In this document: one piece after another, positions 7,703-16,575 of the stretch | Layout: each line of letters begins with the position of its first letter | Position numbering within the stretch: the stretch's first letter is position 1 | NCBI GenBank assembly: GCA_028718125.1 | Contig: JAQUMN010000021.1 | Span: 1-56,561, forward strand | Length of the DNA stretch: 56,561 nucleotides | Source of the DNA: Kiritimatiellia bacterium | GTDB taxonomy: Bacteria; Verrucomicrobiota; Kiritimatiellia; JAAZAB01 | Direction of reading: 5' to 3' | Program-made: the position numbers and the translations under genes | Notes under the pieces: generated by a model | Databases searched by the model: none | Told to the model about the DNA's origin: nothing | The model's input: only the letters and a program-made list of their open reading frames with translations

Positions 7703-9868
7703 TCACGGCTTTGCAGGCGCCGCCGCCGGCGCTGCCGCTGCCGGAACAGCCGCCCCCGAAGCCGCCGGCTGCGCGACAACCGGCGCCGGTCCCGCGCTTT
7801 CTGCCGCCTGCCTTCGGTCGTCGGTCGTCTGTCGTCCGCCTGCCGTCTGCCCGCCTATGCCCGCCGAGGGCGTAACCGAATTGGTGCCGATCGCCACGCT
7901 GGTCACCGCATTGGAAGTATTCGCCTTCACAGCGGCCAGCGGAATCTTTTCATATTTATCTACAATTTGCTGGGCCACGGCTTCCAAGCCGGTCAGCGGA
8001 CGGCTGTCGTCCAAGATGGTTGGTGTAATCATTATGATCAAATTATTCTTGGTGACCTGATCCGTCGTGTGCCGGAACAGCAGGCCCAACAGCGGGATAT
8101 CGCCCAGAACGGGGACTTTTATCTCAACCTTCGATGTTTTATCCTCGACCAGACCGCCGATGGCCACGGTCTGCCCGCTCGGAACATTGATGCGGGTCGT
8201 CAGGTCGCGCGAATCCACAATGGGATAGGTCTTTCCCGTCTGCGGGTTTACAACCTGTCCGTTTTGGGTCGCTGTTTCCGGACGAACCGTCAACCGGACG
8301 GTATTGTTCACCAAATCGATCTCGGGAATAACCCACAGGGTAAGCCCCAGGTCGAGGATGATCTCCGCGCCGTCTGAATAGGTAATGTTGGGGGCTGAGC
8401 CTGCCTGCGTATTGTCGGTTTTAACTGTCGGGAGCACCGGCAAACGCTTGCCGACGTGAATCTTGGCTTCCACCCGGTTGCCGACCACAATTTGGGGATG
8501 CGAAATCATTTCCGCGTTGTCGTTATTTTCCAACGCGCTGAGAACCAGCGCGACCTGCGACACATTCATGAAGGCGGAAGCCGTCCGCGTTTGCGTCATC
8601 GCATCCAGGATCGTATCGGCGCGCGCGTCGGCTATATTTTGCCCCAGGGAGATGTTATCGGCAATTGTGCGCGTGGGGGTTATGGTTACATCCGTGACAT
8701 AATGGCCCGAATCCGGAGGCGATTCGCGATCCGTCGTCGTTGTCTGCTGATATTGCTGGCCATTGATGTCATACATCTGGTTGATGTTATCCGAGCTGGT
8801 GCGATTATCAAATTGATTAAACGTGTTGTTTTTTGAATTCTGGACGGAATGCGAGTCGGTGTAGTTCCAATTCAGATTATTCAGCCCCGCCTGCACGCCG
8901 AACGCGCCCAGCATGCTCCAGTCAATCCCCGTCTTTTTGCTGCCCGCGGAGGCCACATTGATAATTCGAGCTTCGATGAACACCTGCGGTTCGCGCTTAT
9001 CCAGTGTCGTAACCAGCGCTTCCACCTTGTCCACGTATTCCTTTATATCCGTGATGACAATTGCCGTCGTGATACTAGGGTTCTGAATCGTCAACGCAGC
9101 CTTGGTCTCCGCGGATTTCAAATTGATCCCATCCTGCCTGGCGCTCTGGCTGGTGGTAATGGAACCGCGCGGCGACAGGACCTTGAACAGCTTGATCTGT
9201 TCCACCAGATCCACGGCGTTCAGATAGCGCGGGACAATGGCCCGGGTCACCAGCGGCTTGGTGGCCTCGATTTCCTGAATTTTCCTGGGATACATATCGG
9301 AGGTGACGACCATGAGAATCCCGGAAGGATCCTCGATCATTGACAGGTTCACCGAGCCCAGGGCCAGATTAAGCGCCGATTTCCATTCCACATTCTTCAG
9401 GTTGGCCGTGATAAACATGTTGCTGAACGAGCCGGCCATGATGATGTTGGCGCCCGAAATCTGGGCAAACATGTTAACCACGTCCTGGACAGGCACATTA
9501 TCAAACGCCACGGTGATCAGCCTTGAGGCGGCGCTGTTATCTGTTTCCACGGATTCTGGCGGCGCGCCGGTCTTAGAGCCGACCATAATTTCAACCACGC
9601 CTTCGGCGTTGCCGCTCTTCCCGCCGGCAGGCGGAATATTGTTCTTCGTTATTTGTTCTTCAACCTCGGCTCCGCCACTTGCCTCGCTACGGGGCAGCGC
9701 GGCGTTTGTAAGAGCCGCTGCCGCGACAGCAGGCGCCGGGGATGAAACATCGTTCGTCGGTTGCCCGGTGTCCGTCGTCTGCGCGTCCTGAGCCGGCAAA
9801 AAGATGGCGATAGACGAAAAAACAATGCCGGTAACAAGCATGGTCGTTGCCGTGGAAACTTTTCTCAT
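7703..9868 (-). CDS. pilQ: Type IV pilus / type II secretion secretin, PilQ-like
   Basis: Outer-membrane secretin of 721 residues, forming the gated pore for the pilus (or T2SS pseudopilus). The ATG at 9868 has GAGGA seven bases upstream. A signal peptide covers about residues 1-27, followed by an Ala/Pro-rich linker. An STN/N0-like domain (about 117-190) is followed by N1-type domains (205-290) and the secretin core (295-620) with VPVLGDIPLLGLLF (585-598) and IIMITPTILDD. The last 75 residues are an Ala/Pro-rich tail partly encoded by a low-complexity repeat. It is the last clear pilus gene of a pilM-N-O-P-lipoprotein-Q set. The short N-terminal region lacks obvious AMIN repeats, so a GspD-like assignment cannot be excluded. 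Confidence 0.88.
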   Translation of the reverse strand: MRKVSTATTMLVTGIVFSSIAIFLPAQDAQTTDTGQPTNDVSSPAPAVAAAALTNAALPRSEASGGAEVEEQITKNNIPPAGGKSGNAEGVVEIMVGSKTGAPPESVETDNSAASRLITVAFDNVPVQDVVNMFAQISGANIIMAGSFSNMFITANLKNVEWKSALNLALGSVNLSMIEDPSGILMVVTSDMYPRKIQEIEATKPLVTRAIVPRYLNAVDLVEQIKLFKVLSPRGSITTSQSARQDGINLKSAETKAALTIQNPSITTAIVITDIKEYVDKVEALVTTLDKREPQVFIEARIINVASAGSKKTGIDWSMLGAFGVQAGLNNLNWNYTDSHSVQNSKNNTFNQFDNRTSSDNINQMYDINGQQYQQTTTTDRESPPDSGHYVTDVTITPTRTIADNISLGQNIADARADTILDAMTQTRTASAFMNVSQVALVLSALENNDNAEMISHPQIVVGNRVEAKIHVGKRLPVLPTVKTDNTQAGSAPNITYSDGAEIILDLGLTLWVIPEIDLVNNTVRLTVRPETATQNGQVVNPQTGKTYPIVDSRDLTTRINVPSGQTVAIGGLVEDKTSKVEIKVPVLGDIPLLGLLFRHTTDQVTKNNLIIMITPTILDDSRPLTGLEAVAQQIVDKYEKIPLAAVKANTSNAVTSVAIGTNSVTPSAGIGGQTAGGRQTTDDRRQAAESAGPAPVVAQPAASGAAVPAAAAPAAAPAKP
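7814..7850. repeat. Low-complexity TCGGTCGTCTGTCGT repeat in the secretin C-terminal tail
   Basis: Pyrimidine-biased block on the plus strand that encodes RQTTDDRRQAAE on the minus strand inside the secretin tail (residues 679-690). The same kind of string occurs non-coding at 11896-11935, which suggests the tail was extended through a repeat. Confidence 0.45.
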
Positions 9869-9922
9869 GATGTTCCTCAAAGCGGTCGTTGGCCGCAACT
9901 AATACATGTGCCCCATCAATCT

Positions 9923-10585
9923 TTATGGAGTCTGGGTAATCTGGGCCGAAGCAATCCGGTTTTCGGCATCATGCACCGTTATGACATTCACGCCATAGGC
10001 GCCGGCCACGGCCGTATAAGCCGCCACGTAACTGGAACTTCGGTCATACGAAACGGTGCCCAGCAATGTATTTCCGGAAGTCCAGGCATAAGGGGGCGTA
10101 CCGCCGGCCACGGCAAGCGATACGCTTCTCGCTCCGCCGACAAGCGAAACCGAAGCCGGTGAAATTGTCATGGTGTTTACCACCGGGGAAATATGCGCCG
10201 CCGCGAAATGGCCGCCATCATCCTGAACAATCACATCGTTGTTACCCACCTGCAGGCAGATGTATAAGGCTTGATTAGCGCCAGTGGACTCCATACTCCC
10301 ATCGGCAGGGTCGGATACGCCCCAATGATAATCGCCCACCCCGCCGCTGGCCGTGAAGGCAATCGTCTGGCCGATAATACTGGCGGTGGCTTGGAGGGGG
10401 GTAAGCGCCAGGACAACCGGCAGAGGGTCGTCCCGGGACGCGGAAGCATACGGATGCGCGGCGAGATAAGCGTCAACCCCGCTGCTTTCCTCGTCGGTTG
10501 TGCCCTCACACCCACTGAAAGCCAGCAGCGCGGCCAGGCAGACAATCGGAACACTAACCAGCTTTAGGATGCGCCATATCTTCAT
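9923..10585 (-). CDS. Lipoprotein with two Ig-like repeats, in the pilus operon
   Basis: A 220-residue secreted lipoprotein. The ATG at 10585 is fixed by AGGAGG just upstream, rather than the ATG ten codons earlier. A signal peptide ends in FSGC with the lipid-modified Cys at 26. The rest is two related domains of about 75 residues. ASGGVGDYHW pairs with AGGTPPYAW, and VIVQDDGGHFAAAHI pairs with VITVHDAENRIASAQI, consistent with bacterial Ig-like folds. It lies 54 bp before pilQ and 101 bp after the PilP-like gene. A role as periplasmic or outer-membrane accessory (pilotin or secretin partner) is inferred from position; no pilotin family match is recognised. Confidence 0.75.
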   Translation of the reverse strand: MKIWRILKLVSVPIVCLAALLAFSGCEGTTDEESSGVDAYLAAHPYASASRDDPLPVVLALTPLQATASIIGQTIAFTASGGVGDYHWGVSDPADGSMESTGANQALYICLQVGNNDVIVQDDGGHFAAAHISPVVNTMTISPASVSLVGGARSVSLAVAGGTPPYAWTSGNTLLGTVSYDRSSSYVAAYTAVAGAYGVNVITVHDAENRIASAQITQTP

Positions 10586-10686
10586 AACCCCCTCCTGGAA
10601 TGCAATTACGTTCATAAAGTTAATGAATTCCGGCGGTTACATCAAGGACAAAGACAGAGAATCATATTGCCCTTTGAATCTCCCGG

Positions 10687-11121
10687 CTACTTCCGCGGCT
10701 CAATCTCAATCCGCTGCATCGAAATGGCGCGGATAAGAAACACAATCGTATGCCCGTCCACCGTGACGCCAACCTCATCACCGGCTTTAACGATTGTTCC
10801 GTTGACATTGGCTACATACGTATTCCCGCGCTTAACAATCCCGCTAACGCGCAACAGGTCTTTTGCCCTGGCCATGAGATCAATACTGGGCGGCGGAACA
10901 TTGGAAACGGCCGATGCGTCCGCCGCCGGCCTCCATCCTTCCGACATGGGCGGGCGATAACCGACAGGACTGAAAGGATCCCGCAAGTTAAGCGCATAAT
11001 CAACCTCGCTCCCGGCCGCCGGGTTGCGATCGGCGGGCGACCGTGGTTGCGGGTCCGCATTAGCGGCAAACAGAGAACCGACCAACACGCTGATAACAAG
11101 GCATGGTATTAAGGACTTCAT
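10687..11121 (-). CDS. PilP/GspC-like periplasmic pilus protein
   Basis: A 144-residue protein with a signal peptide (cleavage near residue 22, after AANA). A proline-rich segment with RDPFSP (47-52) is the classic PilP/GspC signature. The C-terminal domain LLRVSGIVKRGNTYVANVNG continues with KAGDEVG, resembling the HR-type beta domain that contacts secretin N0. It sits between pilO and the Ig lipoprotein, where PilP is expected. In PilP the mature N-terminus is usually lipidated, but no lipobox is visible here. The call rests on motif plus position. Confidence 0.65.
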   Translation of the reverse strand: MKSLIPCLVISVLVGSLFAANADPQPRSPADRNPAAGSEVDYALNLRDPFSPVGYRPPMSEGWRPAADASAVSNVPPPSIDLMARAKDLLRVSGIVKRGNTYVANVNGTIVKAGDEVGVTVDGHTIVFLIRAISMQRIEIEPRK

Positions 11122-11188
11122 AATAGCCGGTATTTTATATCAACGCCTAACGCCACGTTCGCCGGGGCGAACGGCAACATCAAAATTA

Positions 11189-11824
11189 TTATCGTTTTGG
11201 AGCCGTAGTCGGGGCCGGCATTTTTTTTGCAGATTCCAGCAAAAATGCCGGACGTTTATCCGGGTCAGCCCAAATCAGCCAGGACACCACAAAGCTTACA
11301 TTCTGGATGTCAGGGGCGCCGTCCTGCGGTGTTATGTTGATCGCCGTCACGGACATCAGGGGATTGCGTTTCTGAATCGCATGGAAGCAACGCGCCAGAT
11401 TGTTGATTCCCGTCTGCCCGACAACGCGTACCCGATAGATCTTGAATAGACTGTTCCATCCGGACACGGCGAGCACATCATATTCCGTCACGCTGGCGAC
11501 TTTCATATTCACCTCCGCACAGCAGGAGCGAATCTGCTGTTCTCTGCCAAGCAGGTAATTGCCAAGCACAGGCAGCGGTATATTTGTAGCCAAAACGCCG
11601 ATATCGGCGCGAATCCGACTAAGATCCCGCTGGAGACCAACTCCCGTCCCAATCACGTCCCTGGCTTTATCCAGCTGCTCACGCAGCGCGAGAGTATTTT
11701 TGCGGTTATCTTTCAAGGAATTGACCATGGGAACTACGACAAACTGAATGATCACAAAGCAGGCTATGGCTGCGCCGATAGCGCCGATAGCCCATAGCTG
11801 GATCTGTTGTTTTGTCAGGGTCAT
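11189..11824 (-). CDS. pilO: Type IV pilus inner-membrane protein PilO-like
   Basis: A bitopic protein of 211 residues. One membrane helix lies near residues 10-32 after a short cytoplasmic N-terminus, followed by a periplasmic coiled coil (about 35-75) and a ferredoxin-like domain ending in a Pro/Ala/Lys tail. PilO pairs with PilN to build the periplasmic alignment frame of the pilus machine. It lies directly after pilN and before the PilP-like gene. The start may be the ATG at 11824 or the one three codons upstream (11833); neither has a Shine-Dalgarno. The 103-bp gap from pilN contains a low-complexity repeat. Confidence 0.75.
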   Translation of the reverse strand: MTLTKQQIQLWAIGAIGAAIACFVIIQFVVVPMVNSLKDNRKNTLALREQLDKARDVIGTGVGLQRDLSRIRADIGVLATNIPLPVLGNYLLGREQQIRSCCAEVNMKVASVTEYDVLAVSGWNSLFKIYRVRVVGQTGINNLARCFHAIQKRNPLMSVTAINITPQDGAPDIQNVSFVVSWLIWADPDKRPAFLLESAKKMPAPTTAPKR

Positions 11825-11927
11825 GGGCGCCATTCAGTGTTCGGTGTTATCTCGTCTGCCGCTTGATCTTTAATTCGCCGTTGGGCATTCGAAGTTGTGC
11901 CGTCCGTCATCCGTCGTCTGGTTTCCG

Positions 11928-12578
11928 TCACTTGGGCTTCGCCGCCGGGCTAACCGGCAGGACCAATAGACGCGGTTTCAATATACACTCGATATCAAAA
12001 ACACGGCCGCCCGGCTCAGCAAGCCCTTCCGAGGCGGCAAAGCGCTTGACCGCAACTTCCGCCATGATGTCCGGGAATGGCGGCTCGCTTTTTAACGCCT
12101 GGTACAAGCGCTGTACATCGGCTTCCGGACGTTCCCCGGCAACCTTGCCTTTCATGTAGATTCCAGCGGTCCTTCCGAATACGCCGCCTACCAATTCTGT
12201 TTTTTCGCTAAAAACCCACTGGGTCAGCTGAATGTTTGGCGGCGCTGCGCGCTGTAGCCCGCGCAACAGACGATAGGCATCAATTCGCGAATCGCTCCAC
12301 CCCTGGATGGCCGCCTTTAAGTCGCGGGCGCCTTTCAATTCCTTCTCAAGATTTACGACCTTTTTATGCTCGGGATCAATCTGCTTCTTTTCCTGCTCAA
12401 CAAGGCCAAGATCGTTCTTGGACGCCTGGTAAGTCGTGACAAGCGCGGCAAATAAGCCGAGCAGAATGACGGGAATAACTACAGCCGCCAAGCGGACGAC
12501 GAATTTCCGGCTCACCGTACTGCCACTGCGGCGCTCACTGTCGAGCAAAAAATCCACTTGCAGATTCATCGTCTTCAA
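11928..12578 (-). CDS. pilN: Type IV pilus assembly protein PilN-like
   Basis: A 216-residue bitopic protein. The short cytoplasmic N-terminus MKTMNLQVDFLL is the segment that binds PilM in this family. A membrane helix covers about 27-47, followed by a coiled coil (50-85) and a ferredoxin-like periplasmic domain. The ATG overlaps the pilM stop in an ATGA, so translation is probably coupled. Sequence conservation in PilN is low, and the call leans on topology and gene order. Confidence 0.78.
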   Translation of the reverse strand: MKTMNLQVDFLLDSERRSGSTVSRKFVVRLAAVVIPVILLGLFAALVTTYQASKNDLGLVEQEKKQIDPEHKKVVNLEKELKGARDLKAAIQGWSDSRIDAYRLLRGLQRAAPPNIQLTQWVFSEKTELVGGVFGRTAGIYMKGKVAGERPEADVQRLYQALKSEPPFPDIMAEVAVKRFAASEGLAEPGGRVFDIECILKPRLLVLPVSPAAKPK

Positions 12579-13621
12579 TCTCCCGATTCAGCCAGGCTTT
12601 CCTCAGAAATTGACAAGGCGGCGCCAATGGCCGCGGCAAATTGAGACCGGCATTTCTCAAATCGATCAGGAATCGCACCGGGCATCAGCTTGACATCGTC
12701 AAACGGCTGCCACGTGCAGGCGTCCAATCCCAAGGCCGCCTTGATTTCATTCAGCCAATCGCGCGACACGCACTGATCATCGGGCACAAAGATCTTGGAA
12801 ATATTGCAGTTTGCGCGCCGCTCCACAAAATGCTTGGATATGACCAGCTGTTTGATGAACGGATCGGCTAAATCCTTGACAAGATGGGAAATATCAAAGG
12901 ACCGGTCCACTACAATATTCCGGGCTGTCTGGCGGTCTACGCCCATGCTTTTCTCGATACGCTCAAGCAGGCTGAAATGGCCGAAATCAAATTTCCGGAT
13001 CAGAAGCAACTCGCATTTTTTGAAAAAAGCGAAATATGTGACGCGGGACCCGAACTCAATGACCCCGACGGCTTCATCCTGAGCAGATTTGCCCGGACCA
13101 TGCATAAACGCAGACATCGTCGCCAGGCCGCCCAATTCTACGGAAATGGGAGCCGGCAGGCCGGAAGGAAATATGCCGCAGGCCGCCTGAACTTGCGGTT
13201 CCGGAATGGCCACGGTTAGCAATCGCGTCTCGGAGTGCGTCTGGCTGACGATCCGGTAGCCAAACCTGTAGGAAATTTCCTCCACACCCATGTGTTCACG
13301 GATCTGTTCCTCAATCTGGCCGTCGGCAGCGCCCGGCAAATTCAGCAACTTGACGACGGCATCATCCCCCGGAACGCAGATGGCGACATAACGAGACTCC
13401 ATGTTCTTGGGCAGTTCAAAGGCCCGGGCTTGAACCTCGTCGACAATATCCACGGCCGGCAATATATCCGCGGCAACCACAGCAACTTCAGCGCCGTTCA
13501 ATTTCAAACGAACACAGCGGACCGCGGCCGCGTCAAAATCCACTGCTACCAGATCCTGAGGCGGCTTGCGTTTCGGCAAAAACATTTTCCGGGCCGCCAA
13601 CAGCTGGTTGATAATAGTCAT
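12575..13621 (-). CDS. pilM: Type IV pilus assembly protein PilM-like (actin-like ATPase fold)
   Basis: A 348-residue cytoplasmic protein without membrane helices. The N-terminal strand-turn LVAVDFDAAAVRCVRL resembles the PilM/FtsA phosphate-1 motif but with Asp-Ala in place of the usual Gly-Ser, so nucleotide binding may be weak. PilM forms the cytoplasmic ring that binds the PilN N-terminus. The start is three bases after the ferredoxin stop, and the stop overlaps pilN by four bases. Its place at the head of pilNOPQ makes the assignment good despite divergence. Confidence 0.82.
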   Translation of the reverse strand: MTIINQLLAARKMFLPKRKPPQDLVAVDFDAAAVRCVRLKLNGAEVAVVAADILPAVDIVDEVQARAFELPKNMESRYVAICVPGDDAVVKLLNLPGAADGQIEEQIREHMGVEEISYRFGYRIVSQTHSETRLLTVAIPEPQVQAACGIFPSGLPAPISVELGGLATMSAFMHGPGKSAQDEAVGVIEFGSRVTYFAFFKKCELLLIRKFDFGHFSLLERIEKSMGVDRQTARNIVVDRSFDISHLVKDLADPFIKQLVISKHFVERRANCNISKIFVPDDQCVSRDWLNEIKAALGLDACTWQPFDDVKLMPGAIPDRFEKCRSQFAAAIGAALSISEESLAESGD

Positions 13622-13624
13622 CGG

Positions 13625-13813
13625 TTATTCTTCGATTTTGATGGCCTCGACCGGACAATTGGCAGCGGCGTCCCGGCAGGCATCCATGGCATCTGCGGGC
13701 ACGCTCGCGACAAGAACCTTGGCAACGCCATTGTCGATTTCAAATACAGCCGGGCAATTATCGGCGCACAACCCGCAGCCGGTGCATTCATCCGCATTCA
13801 CAATCGCTTTCAT
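13625..13813 (-). CDS. Small ferredoxin, one [4Fe-4S] cluster
   Basis: A 62-residue electron carrier. The start ATG at 13813 is set by GGAGG seven bases upstream; the frame could extend further but without support. Cysteines are arranged CTGCGLCADNCP near residues 10-21 and CRDAAANCP near 47-55. This is the pattern of single-cluster ferredoxins (Desulfovibrio/Thermotoga type), in which two of the extra Cys may form a disulfide. It stops three bases before pilM, so it is probably co-transcribed with the pilus genes, an unusual pairing. Its redox partner cannot be told from the window. Confidence 0.88.
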   Translation of the reverse strand: MKAIVNADECTGCGLCADNCPAVFEIDNGVAKVLVASVPADAMDACRDAAANCPVEAIKIEE

Positions 13814-13835
13814 GAAGAACCTCCTTATTAGTTTT

Positions 13836-13864
13836 AATTTAAACCATCCTGCGGCCAATTACAA
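13836..13864 (-). promoter_or_regulatory. Possible sigma70-type promoter for ferredoxin-pilM operon
   Basis: On the minus strand TTGTAA and TAAATT are separated by 17 bp in the AT-rich gap after rnr. The predicted start is about 16 bases before the ferredoxin ATG and its Shine-Dalgarno. Each box matches four of six consensus bases. Confidence 0.35.
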
Positions 13865-13883
13865 ATCAAAACAGAGCCCGCGC

Positions 13884-16121
13884 TTACCTGCGATTCTGAT
13901 GCCGGCCCTGCCGGCGGCGGGCTCCATGCTCTTTTCCGGACGGCCGGCTTTTCGGAGCGGCCGCGGCGGCACCGGCAATGCGGGAATCGTCCGCAACGGC
14001 AAAATCAATCTGCCGCTTGTCAAAATCAACGCGGGCAACAAAAACGCGCAAGCGGTCGCCGAGGGTGAACGTAATCTTGCCGGCGCGCAATACCTGGCGC
14101 CTTTCATCATAACGCACAAACTCACGTGACAGGGTGGATACGTGCACCAGGCCCTGGACCTGTAACCGGGTGAGCTCGACAAACAGGCCGAAATTTTTCA
14201 CGCGCACGACGATGGCATCATATACCTTCGGCTCTTTCCGGGCAATTTGCTGTTCCAGAAAACGGTATTTCTTGATCTCCAGCAGGTTCTTTTCCGCCGT
14301 TTCGGCCACCTGCTCGGTCCGCGAACAGGACAGGCTGAGGGCCGAAAGATCGCCATGCGCATAGGGACTGCGATGCTGGGTAAGCATGGCCTGTAGAATA
14401 CGGTGCACCACCAGGTCCGGGTAGCGCCGAATGGGCGATGTAAAGTGCGCGTAAAATTTTTTGGCCAGCCCATAATGACCCAGCGCCAGGGGCGAATACA
14501 GGGCGCGTTTCATGCTTTTCAGCGTCGCCAGCTTGGCGTCATATTCGAGGGGCTGTCCGCGCACCGACACCAGAAAATCCGTAATGTTCTTGCGCTTGGA
14601 GAGATCGCCGGGATGGAAACCCATGTCCGCCAGCTGGGCCGCCAGTATCTCCAGTTTTTCCGGCGCAGGCGACTCGTGCACTCGATGGATGAGCTCAAAC
14701 CCGCGCGTGCTGAGTTCCCGGTCCACGGCCTCGTTGGCGGCCACCATGCATTCTTCGATCAAGGCATGTGAAATGTCTGTCAGGTTCTGGCGGATATCCA
14801 CAATCATGCCGTCCGGTCCCATGATGACTTCATATTCCGGCATGTCCAGATCCAGCGCATACTGGGCAAAGCGCCGCTGACGCATCTGCTGGGCCAGCCG
14901 ATGAATCTGGATCAGCACGGCACGCTGGTCCGGAGTAACCTTGGCGGTCTCGGGAAGAGCACGGGAGTCTTGCGACTGCAGGAGCGCGAGGGCCTGCTCA
15001 TAGGTCAACCGCAAGCGCGAGCGAATCAAGCTTTTACAAAATTCGGAATGCACCGGCACACCATCTTCGCCGAAGGTGATCAAGACTGAAAAGGCCATCC
15101 GGTCTTCATCAGGACGCAGGCTGCACAAGCCATTGGATAGCTGCTCGGGAAGCATCGGCAGTACTTTATCCGGAAGATACACGCTGTTGCCGCGTATTCG
15201 CGCCTCATGATCCATGGGGCCGCCCGCGCGGACAAAATGGGCAACGTCGGCAATATGCACCCCGAGCACCCGCCGGCCGCGCGCATCTCTCACCAACGAA
15301 AGCGCGTCGTCATAATCTCGCGACGTAGTCGGATCAATGGTAAAAATGAAACGATCGCGAAAATCCCGGCGGTCGCCCGGATTAGCCAGGCGATCGGGCG
15401 AAGCCTCCGCCTCCCGGATAACCTCCGCAGGGAAGGTGTCCCGCAGGCTGTAGTGCCGGATGATGGTCAGCGTGTCCAGCGAAGGATCAGATTCCGGGCC
15501 GATCACTTCGATGATTTCAGCTTCCGGGCTGACGTGTTTGTTCGGCCATTCTGTGAACTGAATGACTACCCGGTCGCCGACGCGGGCGCCCTTGGTATTG
15601 GATACGTAAAAATCTTGCGAATAGGCCGGATCTATCGGCACGACATAATGGAAACGAGGGGTGGCCTTCAGAGTTCCGGCAATCGCCCGGCGCGAACGCT
15701 CCAGGATATTGATCACTTTGCCGGTCCGGCGCACCCTGGTTTCCGGGTCCACCTGGCCCGGGTCCAGGCGCACCACGACACGGTCGGAGGGCATGGCGGT
15801 GCCTACGTCATCACGCGCCACAAAAATCTCGACGGACCCATCCAAAGGCTGGACAATGCCGTTCCCGGAACGCAGGATATCAAGCTGCCCTGTGATCAGG
15901 TCGGCCGGTTTACCCAACGAGTAATGGTTCCGGCGAATGCGCACGATCTCGCCATTGCGGACCATCCATTCCAAAAGCGTTCCTACTTGCTTGCGGGCAG
16001 GCCCGTGCAGCGCCAGGGCCACTGCAATCTGGTCAGCCGTCAGCGGCACGCTTCCCGGCGACTGGAAAAGCCCCATCACGCGATCACGAAAAGCCTCGGT
16101 CAGCAGTTTGTTTTTGTTCAT
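13884..16121 (-). CDS. rnr: Ribonuclease R (RNB-family 3'-5' exoribonuclease)
   Basis: Processive hydrolytic RNA exonuclease for mRNA and rRNA turnover, 745 residues. Order: N-terminal winged-helix region (1-70), cold-shock-like domains (about 80-225), RNB catalytic domain (250-590) and S1 domain (about 638-715). A basic tail rich in Arg, Lys and Gly ends the chain. The metal-binding aspartates D263, D269, D271 and D272 fit E. coli RNase R D272-D281 spacing (TIDPTTSRDYDDA). RNase II is an alternative, but the winged-helix region and basic tail favour RNase R. Acylphosphatase ends 12 bp upstream and ferredoxin starts 70 bp downstream on the same strand. Confidence 0.95.
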   Translation of the reverse strand: MNKNKLLTEAFRDRVMGLFQSPGSVPLTADQIAVALALHGPARKQVGTLLEWMVRNGEIVRIRRNHYSLGKPADLITGQLDILRSGNGIVQPLDGSVEIFVARDDVGTAMPSDRVVVRLDPGQVDPETRVRRTGKVINILERSRRAIAGTLKATPRFHYVVPIDPAYSQDFYVSNTKGARVGDRVVIQFTEWPNKHVSPEAEIIEVIGPESDPSLDTLTIIRHYSLRDTFPAEVIREAEASPDRLANPGDRRDFRDRFIFTIDPTTSRDYDDALSLVRDARGRRVLGVHIADVAHFVRAGGPMDHEARIRGNSVYLPDKVLPMLPEQLSNGLCSLRPDEDRMAFSVLITFGEDGVPVHSEFCKSLIRSRLRLTYEQALALLQSQDSRALPETAKVTPDQRAVLIQIHRLAQQMRQRRFAQYALDLDMPEYEVIMGPDGMIVDIRQNLTDISHALIEECMVAANEAVDRELSTRGFELIHRVHESPAPEKLEILAAQLADMGFHPGDLSKRKNITDFLVSVRGQPLEYDAKLATLKSMKRALYSPLALGHYGLAKKFYAHFTSPIRRYPDLVVHRILQAMLTQHRSPYAHGDLSALSLSCSRTEQVAETAEKNLLEIKKYRFLEQQIARKEPKVYDAIVVRVKNFGLFVELTRLQVQGLVHVSTLSREFVRYDERRQVLRAGKITFTLGDRLRVFVARVDFDKRQIDFAVADDSRIAGAAAAAPKSRPSGKEHGARRRQGRHQNRR

Positions 16122-16133
16122 GGGATAAAATTT

Positions 16134-16409
16134 CTAAAACGCCGCTTCAAATGAATCGAACTCGCCGGTTGGCTGCGCATAAGATTCCCGGCAGGCCAAA
16201 ACGGAAGCAGCCGGCGGGCCGCACCGGCACCAGCACACAAACGCTTCCAAGCTTGTTTCCTCACCCTCGGCCACAACTTCCACGCAACCGTCCTCACTAT
16301 TCCGCACCCAGCCATGCACGCCGTATTTGCGCGCCGCCTGCACGCAATTGTGACGGAACCCCACGCCCTGCACCCGGCCGGAAATAATGAGATGAACCCG
16401 CACCTGCAT
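16134..16409 (-). CDS. acyP: Acylphosphatase
   Basis: A small enzyme of 91 residues that hydrolyses carboxyl-phosphate bonds. The signature GRVQGVGFRHN places the catalytic Arg at 19, and GWVRNSEDG the catalytic Asn at 37. The ATG at 16409 is preferred because GGAG lies seven bases before it; an in-frame ATG five codons upstream (16424) has no such site. The C-terminal part is Cys-rich (CWCRC), which is unusual for the family. It is the likely first gene before rnr, with a good promoter about 50 bp upstream. Confidence 0.88.
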   Translation of the reverse strand: MQVRVHLIISGRVQGVGFRHNCVQAARKYGVHGWVRNSEDGCVEVVAEGEETSLEAFVCWCRCGPPAASVLACRESYAQPTGEFDSFEAAF

Positions 16410-16458
16410 TTCCGGTATCTCCATTCGCAGCGACGCAAGACCGCCTTGGCTGATGGTA

Positions 16459-16487
16459 AATATAGCATTTGCCTCCCTGCATGTCCA
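16459..16487 (-). promoter_or_regulatory. Sigma70-type promoter with extended -10, for acylphosphatase-rnr
   Basis: On the minus strand TGGACA (16487-16482) is followed after 17 bp by TATATT (16464-16459), preceded by TGC as an extended -10. Each hexamer matches five of six consensus bases. The expected start is near 16452, giving a leader of about 43 bases. Confidence 0.55.
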
Positions 16488-16575
16488 GCCAAGACAAGGC
16501 CGCCCAGCGATGCGGGGCAGGACAAAAGCTATGACGGGCATCATAGACATCAGGCACGCGCAGGGTTCCCCCGGC

